From Ciona intestinalis (Eukaryota; Chordata; Ascidiacea; Phlebobranchia; Cionidae): DNA of 64,000 nt. This document shows, one piece after another, positions 1 through 11,400 of the stretch. The notes under the pieces were generated by a model, which searched no databases, was not told the origin of the DNA, and saw nothing but the letters and a program-made list of their open reading frames with translations. How positions within the stretch are numbered: the stretch's first letter is position 1; each line of letters starts with the position of its first letter. Made by a program: the position numbers and the translations under genes. The stretch spans positions 4,747,680 to 4,811,679 of the forward strand of contig NC_020173.2 of assembly GCF_000224145.3 (NCBI RefSeq), read 5' to 3'.

Positions 1-262
1 AGATATATACCTGAAAATTTGTGGCTATAAACTACTTCCGTTCACTACAGAAGTTTAGCACCAACGTTCATTCAAATCACTTAAGGATCAACTAAACTGA
101 AATTGCCACGTAATGAACAAAGAGAATGCAAGAGAAAAAAGGCGATGACGTAACAAAAAGAGAGAACCGGAACATAACTTAATTTGATAGACTTTTGGGT
201 AAAATAACTGCACGCCAATAACAATATAATTGAACATATTATACTATATTTTAAATCCTTAC

Positions 263-938
263 ATACCACATGTCATGGCAGGTCTTTATTAAACCACATA
301 TCTCCACTTGGGCATTTTCCATTGATATAATTTTCTTGAACCACCACCACATACTATTGTGATCGTGGTCTGTAGAAAAAAAGTATGTTTAAATTATTAC
401 AACAAGATTTTTTTATATTATGCCATTAATTTTGTTACACGAAAATAGCAAAAGTTAATCAAATTTAGCAATACAAACTTACAGATATATAGTAAACTCT
501 AACAGCTGCCACAATGTCAACCAACAGAGGAAAACAGAGTTAAAAAGTGTTTTGTTGTTTCCACTATATTTAACCAATATTATAATACTTGTGAGTTGTT
601 ATATATTTTGTGAAACTTGCTCTGATTTAATACTTATACTATCAGGCAATTCCTGTTGCATTATCACATTATCTTTTGTGCAGAAAAAAAAAAACAGATC
701 TTCTATGTCTATGATGTCAGAGTGAATGGGTTAACATACGGATTTGTTATTTACCTCTTCGGGTACAGTAGCGAAGATCAGGTTCATAGAACAACAAAGA
801 GAAGGAAATTAGCAACAAAACGACAGTAGTTAAACTTAAACACACCAAAACGCCATTATACACCGTTACACCAACACACGCTTTCAGTAAAAAATAATGA
901 AGCAACATACGAACCAAAACTATGTACAGTGCTACCAT
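263..938 (-). CDS. 5' part of an unidentified membrane protein gene (partial)
   Basis: Two exons are visible. Exon 1 runs from the ATG at 938-936 to a GTAAAT donor at 754-753 (exon 755-938). Exon 2 is 263-369, with acceptor CT at 370-371 and a GTAAGG donor to its left; a GTATGT donor giving left edge 267 is also possible. Reading phase is kept across the junction. The product starts with two hydrophobic stretches, roughly residues 2-25 and 29-50, followed by a Cys/Trp-rich segment that includes a WWWF motif and three cysteines. This fits a signal-anchored or multi-span membrane protein. An in-frame Met at codon 11 could be the true start. The remaining exons would lie left of the window. I do not recognise the family, and the call rests on splice-site and phase agreement only. 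Confidence 0.4.
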
Positions 939-2294
939 TGTTCTTGATCTATGTCTATACTACGTTAAAAGTTTCTGCCGAATGCTATATAAACCTATAC
1001 AGTATGTCGTTGGTCCGAATTAAAAAAACAGCGAAAAAAATGGTCCGGGTTTTTGTAACATTTGGTCCGACTTTCTGCAGGTTAATTCTTTTTCGCTGTT
1101 TTCGTCCCCTTTAAATCGTCTTTGTTGGCTTCGTTACTCAATAGCGTTTGGACGCCGATTCCATCAAAAAATACATTTTGTCGTCGTTGGTAATAATATG
1201 AGAAGGTAAAGTTTGCGTAGTAGCGTTGCAACATACGCGCAATATCACCCGGACTAAATTTTACACGCCACCGGACAAAAGTGGGGGGAGATGAGACACT
1301 TTTTCATTCTATTTTCTCGTCCCATCTGGTAGTAAACAAAGAACATTTAAAGAAATGTAGGACCATATCCTTACCTATCCCATGGACCGTTTTAAAACAC
1401 GATCGGGATATTTGAATATTATGTGCTAAATGTGTCCCATCTTTCCCCACCCTACTGTATACCATCCAGCGTCTCATCAGTTCAACTAAGAAATAAACAA
1501 TAGAATAACATGTAATACGTTGAGGGTCGTTTTTATTCGAGATAAGAATGTGTCTCACCAAAAAACGTCAAACTGCAATAGGCCTACAATATAAAACGAA
1601 CTGCAATGCAATACAACATAAAATAGTCCTACCAAAAGTGCATATTGCTTTTGCAAAAGAAAAGCGATAAATTTGGAACAAGTAAACAATAAATAAAAAA
1701 AATCTGAAAGTCACTAAAAATACAACAATGTGGAACAAAAACGTTATAAATAATAATATTAATAATTAGTGTCAGACCTGAAAAATCGCATGCAATACGG
1801 CTGATGCACATTTGTAAATTAGATTGTACACAGTAAACTGTTGCTAACACGAAAGAGGGCAAGTTTTCTATGGATTGGTGTTAAAACGAATGCTGACAAA
1901 GTGCAATTGTTCAGTTATTTAAATTACAATTGTGCAGTTCAGTTTTGAAACTTTTACTATAACAATAAATAAAGTCACAGTAAATGAAACTAAATTTGTA
2001 GTGCGAGTGTGTAAGCTCAGTATGTGCTAGTTTAGTGCTAGAGTATCGCAAATAAAACATAGTTGAACTCTATACCGCGCCGTGGAAACAAACAGCTTCG
2101 TAGAAGTAGATTGCCACGAGCGGTTAGCAGCATAAGAAAAAAAGGAAAAATTGACGAGGTATGCGATACATTCTGCTTGCCCGCTCTGCCGTTTGGTTTC
2201 TTGTTTCAAGTTCGTTCGATCGCTCTAGCCGTAGCAGGGCCGAGCTTCCACGGATCAACGGCAAGTGCACCTTTTTCTACAGTTTCGCTAGAGC
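939..2294. other. Intergenic stretch, AT-rich, one MITE
   Basis: Lies between the start of the left-hand gene and the stop codon of the astacin gene; the latter's 3' untranslated region must lie here. It holds one MITE copy at about 1280-1461 and a short imperfect inverted repeat of an AACAGCGAAAAA type sequence near 1025-1042 and 1087-1102. I saw no clear AATAAA signal on the minus strand close to the stop at 2295. No coding exon is supported. Confidence 0.5.
1280..1461 (+). mobile_element. MITE copy (about 190 bp TIR family)
   Basis: Begins with GTGGGGGGAGATGAGACA and ends with the matching inverted TGTCCCATCTTTCCCCACCC next to TA. The interior shows the family's AAACAAAGAACATT and ACACGATC blocks. 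The left terminus is slightly decayed. Confidence 0.85.
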
Positions 2295-2497
2295 TTACAT
2301 GTTGTTGCAAAACCAGTTTAATCGCGGAGGGCTAAACATATCTTGGTCACAGTTATCAACTCGTCTATACACCACCTTTTCTTGGGTGAGACTGCAGCAG
2401 CGCACATAAAACAACCTGGCATGTGCACAGCCGGTGGAGAAAGATTGTTGCTGGTTTAAGTTGTTGGTAAACGAGTGACTTGGTCGGGCACATGCAT
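2295..2497 (-). other. Terminal exon: 67-residue cysteine-rich tail
   Basis: The last exon follows the closing Cys of MAM5 in phase and ends at a TAA (2297-2295). It encodes 67 residues with six cysteines at tail positions 3, 24, 34, 35, 50 and 64, including an adjacent pair (VRCC), and ends FCNNM. The acceptor is good (TTTGCAG). I do not recognise the domain; the spacing does not match EGF, ShKT or trefoil as I know them. An even number of cysteines suggests a disulfide-bonded extracellular module. Confidence 0.75.
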
Positions 2498-5400
2498 CTG
2501 CAAAGAACAAAGAGCGTTGAAAACCCAGTAATATAATTGGTACAATTTTATCAAATAGTCTAAACGGAGTTAATTAATGGCAATTATATTAAACAGATTT
2601 TTTAAGAACTTACCGCATCGTCCTGGGTGTATGGCAATATCATCAATTGCAATATCGCCTCTGTAATCCTTTCCAACGACACCTTCCAATCTGAAAGCTA
2701 CTTCCTGCAGAAGCAAAATAAGCAGTGTAAACCAGAATTTAAGAATACTGCTACATGTAAAAATAGAACTCATAACTCCGTTTAATGCATTGAAGTCAAT
2801 ATTTAAGTCAGGCGTGTGGATTTTCTTAGGGCCACTATACTTTTAAAACAACAACTTACCCTTGCGTTACGTGGCGGCCTGTATTGAACTTTCATGTTCT
2901 TCCACCGTGTACCCTGGTTACCAGCTACATTCTTCAAATACGACAAGGTGGTTCTACCATTTGTAAGCCTTTGAACAGAACGTACAGATAACCTTCCAGC
3001 AAAAACCTGAGAAGTTTGTGTGTTACAAGTTGTTTTTTAGACAAGTGTGACAGATTTGTGAAGAGAACTTACCCCATACATGTTGTAATAGATGTCCAGA
3101 CAATAGTCAGTGGCAAACATGAGATATGTTTGCAAGAATGCTTTGTCGTTCATTTTTCTTGGACTAGAAGTCTCGATGTACATGTAATAACCTGATAATT
3201 AAACCGTTTTTTAATTGTTTTATTTAATATATATACTAAAAAAAAGTTTGGCCAGTTTTTAATAAAGAAGTGTATCATTATGTTCTGTTGAGTTTTGCAA
3301 TTACCTCTAGTAGTCGTATGATCTCCTGGTGGACCAGTGCCTCTACTGACAGTGGCACCGCTGTGTCTTGTCCAGTTGAATTGATCTCGTTGTACAAGTT
3401 GTTTCCAACCGCACATCAGGTCATTAGCATATGGTGCATGTGGATCGTGAGGTCCAAGATCAAGTGATGCTCCTCGTCCAGGTGGTGGCGCTACAGAAGC
3501 TGTACGTGGTCGTTGATTGTTTGGTTGACGACTTTCGAAAGTGCACACTAAAAGATAAGGATCGTTAACATTATTCGACATACTACAGGCTAGAGTCAGC
3601 TTACGTGGCATGCCGACGCATAGACGAAGTAAAGGATCTAGAGTCGTTGTAGCCAAGAATGTGGTCGATACTGTTGTTGTTGAACCCGTGGTGGTAGTCG
3701 CAGGCGTCGTGGTTGTTGTTGTGGCTGCAACTGCCCGTGTTGTGGTAGCGATTAACCTCCCAGCTGCGTTGCAACGATTGTTGGAGTCTGTGGCAAACGA
3801 GGCGTTATTCATACATTTTAACATGCTGTGTAATAAATGGTTTTCCATTACTTACCGCATGGTCCTTCAGATGTACAAATGTCGTCGATGGCCAAGTCAG
3901 TTTGGAAAGTGTCTCCACGGATTGCACGGAAATGCAACACCACTGATCCGCCCATGTAAGACTGGTGTTGATCCAATGTAATACGAGCAGATAACCAATT
4001 ACGATCTTGGTTTCCTTGTCTTCGGAACACAGAACTTGTATTCGTAGGTAACGCTCCTCCATTCGTTCTTACACTTGGCCTTTACAAAAAACTCAATTTA
4101 TATATGCGCTTTTTGAAATTTTCAGTAGCCATATTTTTTGGGTGTTTCAAGGTCTAAATAAATTTACCTGGACGGTGTTGCGAACTCCGCTGTAACGTCG
4201 AGTGTACCCATCCCACTACCCCACATGTGGTACCAGAAAGTCACACATCGCTTTGCTTTGGAGATTCCAAGAGACGGAGTTGATATGATTGCTTCGTGGT
4301 TACGGCGTCTTGGTCGGCTTCCTTCCACGTACATATAATAGCCTACGAATAGGAAAATAATATTAACTTTTTCTGCGGTTGGGTCAAACCAAGACAATAT
4401 ATTGTGTGTCATGTGCGACCATTACCTGATGTTGTACCAGAAGTATGATCCGCCAAAGGACCAGTTCCTCCGCTAGAAGTTTTACCACGATGACGAATCC
4501 AGTTAAAGTCGTCAGTTGTGGATTGAGTGATCCCACAATCCAATGAGGCATCAAAATCACACGCAAAGTCTGTGAATATCATGTTAGACTGGTTTGTTCT
4601 GCTAATACACACAGACACTAAATAAATACAGACAGGCGACAAACCTGTAGGAATAATATTCACTGGAGCAAGAGTTGTCGTAGTGGCTGGTGTTGTGGTT
4701 GTTGTAGTCGTCGTTGTTGGAGTTGTTGTAGTGGGTGGGGGAGTCGTGGTTGTGGTTGTAGTTGGTGCTGTTGTCGTAGTTGTGGTGGTGGTGGGTGCTA
4801 CTGTTGTGGTTGTTGTTGTTGTTGATGAACTTGTGGTTGACCTTCTCGTTAATCTAGTTGTGGTTGTTGGTTGAGTTGTTGTAGTTGTTGTCGTCGTTGG
4901 TGTTATTGTGGTTGCGGTTGTTGTTGTTGGTCTTGTTGTTGTTGTTGTTGTCGTCGTTGTCGGTCGTGTTGTTGTTGTTGTTCTTCTGGTTGTTGTGGTG
5001 GTTGGAGCTGTTGTGGAAGAGCTAGCTTGACAGGTTCCCGGTGTAATAGTCAAATCATCCATCGCTATATCGCTCGTGAAACTTGGACCAACTTTTCCTT
5101 GGAAGACAAATTTAACATTGAGTGCGTTGGTGTTGTGCACGAAGTCAAATTCGCGTGCAATCCAAGAGTCTCCTTGGTTGCCAACAACATTAAGTTGTCT
5201 CAACCGTGAATCAGAACTTGTTCCGGGCAACTCTTCAATAGAAAATACCTGTAACATAAATCAACGTGAATTAATCATATAAGCATACAAGCAAAAACAG
5301 TTACGTACTGATTACATGTGTGTATTATGCTGGTATACCAAAAGTAGAATGCAATATATTTACCCTCATGGCTCCGGTAGCCGAACCCCACATGTGAGAG

Positions 5401-8400
5401 AAAAATCGCACACAGTATTGATGTGGTGTCATTTTAGGGGTGGTCAACTCAGCAATCTGGTTTCCCATGCGAGGTGATGACGACTCAATGTACATGTAAT
5501 AACCCTGCTCGTTGCCCTGTGTATATATTTCCGACAATTAGACACAGTCTCACGTAAATTACGAAGACAAACGGTTTGTAATTACCGTCGTGTGGTCGGT
5601 AGATGGACCGGTTGCTGCGCTACCCGTTGGACCACTGTTACGCGTCCAATCAAAGTTGTCCAAGTTATCACCGTTCTGGATCATATCGCAAATATCGACA
5701 TCGAAGTTACAATTGAAATCATTTGCGAGCACGACCGGGGCTACGCTCGGTGTAGCATCTGTAAATAATTGGAATAAACATGATCATCTGCTGAGGTTAT
5801 CACCGATTTAAAACCCATTGATTTATTTTAGGAATTAAGTTCTCATGACTGCTACACTACTAGCCTTGATGTGAAAATAATCTTAAAACTATACACGACT
5901 ACGTTTTAATCTTTGCTGTAATATGATCAATTGATTCTTACCGCATGGGCCGTCAGTAATAACAACGTCATCTATGGCAATATCACCAGCGTATCCTCGG
6001 CCCGTAGTTCCTTCGATGATAACCCTCAAATCTGGATGTGCTTGCAACAAGCCTGTCTGTCTTGTCCCAACAACCATCGAGTCTGTTAAATAAAATAAAT
6101 ATTAAACTTATGTTAAATTATTTTTCGAGTTACCAAATTAAATGATGGACAAACTGCAAGAAGTAACATAAAATATAATGAATCTATGATATGAATATGC
6201 TAAATTACCGTGGGAGATTTAAAGTAGAAAAATTGAAAGTTAGCTAAAAACGTATACCGAGATAATTGTGTTACATTTAACACTTACCGTGCTGTGTGTT
6301 TGTCGAAGCCACGTCTAAGTCTGGATCCTATAAAAAAAAACAATAAAAGATCGTATTATTATGTCTCTCAAAGGTCTTATGTAATAATATACTTGGTTAC
6401 GTTATAATTTCCGCTTTCTAATAATATTATATAAGGTTACCTGAGTCGGGTTTTCTCTCGTGTTCTCGTCGCTGCGAATAAATTGCTGAAATCAAAAAGC
6501 GTTATATTAAATTCCGTTCGTAATTGTGGATACTTAATGAGGTATTTGAAACATACTCGCTCCTCTCGGTCGCTGCGTCGGCTTGATTTTCTCACAGATC
6601 CTGAGTTAATTTCAACAGAAAGTGAATTCCAGAGATTTCCTTTCTCTCCTGTCAGTTCAATCAGATTGGTTCTGACCCCACCAATCGTTTGCGCAACCTA
6701 ATAAAAAACTATAACTTAGTCACTAATTCTATATGAGGTATATTCCTATAAATGTAATGTTAAACTTACGGTAAGTGTGCCGATCTGTCTCCCATACATG
6801 TGGTAGAACATATGCAAGCAATGAGTTTGTGGCGTAATAAGTGGGGATACGAGTTGTGCTTTGTGTCCGAGTTTTCTTGGACTTGATGCTTCGATAAACA
6901 TGTACATTCCTGAATATAAACAAAACATTTATAATCTCAGTACAAAAGCTGTTGCGCTGGCCTTTGTCTAAAAAAATAAATGACGCTCACAACACATGGA
7001 CGTCCAAATTTTATCTCCGCAGTCATTATAATAGGCGCTTTGTGCAAATCTAACGGTCTCTCATTTAGTCGATGAAAGGACGAGAAGGTACTGATCAAGT
7101 TATTGATAGAAACGGAGATTCCAAGAAAGAAAGACTTTATACACACACCAACTACTTTGCGTGGCGTTAACGCACCATTTATTTGGCGATTTGCATTGTT
7201 GAGGTCGGTCTGTGCACTTTAAATTCCACCACGAGCATGAAGGAGTAACAAACAGTAGACTTACCATTCTGAGTTGTGTGGTCGCTGGTAGGCCCAGTTG
7301 AATGACTTGGCGTCGGTCCCTGTCTCTGCGTCCAGTCGAAAGTATCGCTTCTTGATTGCGTCCACCCACATAAGTCATTGTCAAACGTGCAGTTAATACC
7401 TTGTTATGAAGTGTATATTGTAATTAAACTGTTTTCATGGTTAAGTTCTGCAATACACAGGGTGTTGTTCAAAGCACTTACTTGCATAAGCCACTGGTGG
7501 TAGAGTCGTAGGTATGGTTCTTCTGGTCGTTGTGGTGGGGACGGTAGATCTTGTAGTTGTGGTTGCTCTGGTTGTTGTTGCAGTGGTTGGTGGTGTCGTT
7601 GTTGGTGTCGTTGGTCTTCGGTTGGTCGTCCATACAACCAACCTAGGGGAAGTGGTCGTAGCAACCGGTGTTGATCTACATGTTCCAGGTGAAATATCAA
7701 TATCGTCGATTGCGATGTCAGATTGGTAGTAGAAGACAAACACCTCCCAGTAGAAGTGAACGGACTGCAAATACATATATTTAATTACTATTCAAGCCAA
7801 ATAGTTAGCTTTTTGACGTTGGTCGTTACCTCAACGTTATTTCCTGCGTTGTAATTTATTTCTTGTGTGAGCCAGTTGCGACCGTGGTTTCCGTGTTTTT
7901 CCCACAAGAGCACTTCATGCCCATAACCATCAGTTGTTCTGTTGAAGAATTTGGAAAAGTAATCAAGATGAAACAGCGACGAGAAACACCGGCTAATTAA
8001 AATTATTACAGAGGCTTGAAACAGCAATAAGAACATACCTCTTTTCAAGTGCATATAAACGCAGACTGCCCATGTAAGCACCGTACATATGATAGCTGAA
8101 GGTAACGCAAAAGTTGACTCCATTGAGCCAAGGCGTCCGAATAATTGCATTATCTCCTGCCTCTGCGGGTAGCGACGACTCCACGAACATAAAATAACCT
8201 GCGATGAAAGTGAACCGATAAGTTTGAGTACCTCACAGAACCCGGCTATTAACGCGGCTTAAAGTTATGCATATCGAGCGTAGACTGTAAACAAGTTGAA
8301 CTTTTGACAGTGGTATTTTAATGAGGTTACGTGCATATATCAATTCATGCGGGCAAATCATGTATGTAACCTTAAATGGTTAATGTCCTATATAAACACG

Positions 8401-11400
8401 TGCAAACCTTGTCCATTTGTGTTATCAAAAAATGGCCCAGTGTTACGGCTTGGCGTCGGGCCTCGGCTTCTTATCCAGTCAAGTTGGTCGAGCGTGTCTT
8501 GTGTCATACCGCAAGTACCTTGGTCGAAATCGCATTGGAATCTCCCAAGTGAGTGTGTGATCGGAGGTAGGGTTGGCATAGCTAGTGCTCGAGCAGTTCT
8601 ACCAGGAAGTCTCGCTGTGAATATAGAGTATGTTGACATTTGATTCTATTTTAAGGCATAGTGGATACAATGCGTGATCGAACATTTGCAACGTACTTTC
8701 ACGGAATATTGCACGGAAACCCCGGTTCGAATCTCGCGTTGGGTCAGACGAGAACATAATGAACATGCTTCTGCCAGTGCTGACAATCTGTCAAGTTACA
8801 TAACGGTTACAATGACGAACACTTAACCATGCAAGCAAATGTGGCTGGTGGTACTTACAGAAATATCTCCAGTTTGAGTACCACAGACTGTCCTCATAGT
8901 GGGGGCAGCCGCATTTTTCCCATCGTGGATAAGTATAACGTCGTTCTGACATAGCGGGGAATCTGAAAAATTGCGATGTTCCACTTTATCCAAAAAAACT
9001 TTTTTTAACTTTAAATGCAAAGTCACACGTCGTTTAATATTGAAAACGCAGTTGGGGATTTGAGATGTAAATTTAGAGCCCAATAAACTTATCAAGGCGT
9101 TTACCACACTTACCACTGATGTCAATTCCCTTGAACGTGACGTTCACGAAACGTCCTGGTCGTACGGTAATGTTCCATGTACAGTGAGCTTCCGCTGGGT
9201 AAGGGCTGGGGTAACTTGGACTGTTAAACGAACCAGTTGCAAGGTTGAAGAAATCTCTTCCACATCGTTGGTATGTTCCTGCTCCTGGAAATTTAAAGTT
9301 CACAGAAATCAGACCAGGTCATCAAGTATTTTAGAAAGTGTCGTACGACATGCCAAATTATGTGTATACATAATACTTTAACGGGCAAGTTCGTGGCGAG
9401 TAAGCCGTATAGTGTAGATACCAGGAGGAGCAGATTGGGCAGCTGATAGTCATTACAGCTTCAGGCTTTTTAGAGAATAGGAGATTAGCATGGCAGGGAC
9501 GGTATATCAGCAAACAATTATTGTATTCAGTTCTGTGGTGGTTTATGTTGCAAGTGAATCATGACTACCGTGACTAACATTGGTCAGTACCAACCATGCT
9601 ATGGTCGGCATACAATGCATGCGCAGCAGGTTAATCGGATCTCTTCTAAGTAACTACCTAAACAGACCGATTCCCATTAAGCCAGCGTGGCTATCTTTCC
9701 CAGAGACAAGCGTACAAAACAGTTACGTTTAATGTCAATTTAACCTCGACGCCGACCACTAAGTAACCGCTAAGTGGGGTCATATTTTCCTCTTTTAAGA
9801 TTGAAACTTAAGCCTTTTAATTAGCTTTCATTCGCCTAATGCTAATTCACGGGCGTGTCTTCGTCCGATCTTAGTCACTGTAGCGTCTCCACGTATTTCA
9901 GATCAATGGACAGACTTGTCAAACAGCAGTACGTAATTACTCATGGCGTCACTCACCACAATCGTAAAGATATTTGACTTCTTCGATGTCGTAGGGACTT
10001 AAACGTTCTCGCTGTCCAATAATTGGTTCCGGTTTTCTCTTTGGTATAACCTGTAACCGAGGAAGAAAGCAATTGGGTTTCAAGCTTTTCAGAGCGACAT
10101 GTAATGATAGGTTTGTTTTCTAATGCTCTCTAAGTTATACATATTAGACACCCATAAGGTTTCGGAAACAGACTGATATCCGTTTACAAATGGGTTTGGC
10201 CGATTTAATTTTGCATATAAAAATTGCAGCCTATTTTCCCGCTATATTTAAGTAATTATTATTATAATACCTGAATCGACGGCAGATAAATTTGTTTGGA
10301 GAATGCAGTTTTGCTGTAATGCATAACGCTGTTGTAGTCGTACACGACGTAGTTAACGGTATCGTTGTAAAGATCGAAATTCATTGTCATATCTGTGATA
10401 TATAAACGGTTACATAACTGCCACAATTTTATGTACGTTTATAGAAATAAATGCATTACCTCCTTGGATATTTTGTCTTAGGATTTGAACGTATCGGTTG
10501 CGATCGCTTCTAGAATGTTCGTGTTGGAAGCCAGCAACATGCATGAACTCGTGAAGGACAATACCCTTAGCCACGCACCCGGGAATTCCAAGCGATACAG
10601 TTTGTGAGGAGTAGCCAGTTTTACCAACGTATGCCCAGCAACTAAAATTAGAAGGATAAACCAATGTATATGATAGCGTTTATTAGAGTAACTTACCCTT
10701 TTCCGTTGCTGATAAAAATATACGCGACTTCAGTGCGCCTTGGGACAAATCGAAGGCATGTGTGTCTTGTAAACGTGGCCATTGCAGATCGAATAACGGC
10801 TAATTGCGTGCGGTCTGCGATAAATGGTTTCCATAAGATCTTTTCTTAATATGAACTATATGAGTTTCTTACTGTATTGACTTGATATCTTGTACGGAAT
10901 TCTAACCAAGCCACGATTTGGACCAGATCTGGTTTTGGGCCACTTGTCGCTTCCACCTGCTGAGTTACGGTTCTACAAAACAGGATAACCAACTGTTAAT
11001 AAACTTTAACCAATATAGAGTATAGGGTGGGGGAAGATGAGACACGTTTGACACAAAATAGCTGATGACTCTGATCGTGTTTTAAACAGGTAACAACGGT
11101 CTATGGAAGTTGTGAGAATATGGTTTTATATTTCATTGAATGCTCTTTGTTCAGTACCAAATGAGACGATAAAATAAAAGGTGTCCCATATCCTCCACTC
11201 TACTATATGAGTTTCGTGATTGAAAGCTATCGATATCATTATGAAAAGGAAATTGGCAATACATAATAAGCGTCTAATTCTTGAGCCTTTATCGTGTTAA
11301 GGAAATTACTAGTTAAAGTTACTGTATAAAAAGCAGAGTTTAAATATTCTGGGAAGTATTTCTGAAATCGTTATTCGTTCACGTTTTCATAATATAACAC

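Noticed and set aside
3610-3981. Plus-strand 123-codon frame with poly-valine
   Set aside because: Antisense of exons 28-29 of the MAM protease; the same composition artefact as above.
4683-5209. Plus-strand open frames rich in valine, cysteine or glycine
   Set aside because: They are antisense readings of the Thr-rich linker codons of the MAM protease.
8657-8745. tRNA-like signal (A-box-like GGCATAGTGGAT and B-box-like GGTTCGAATCT)
   Set aside because: The boxes are too far apart, no acceptor stem forms, and the B-box-like segment is the antisense of coding exon 12, which encodes the last strands of the CUB domain in exact phase.
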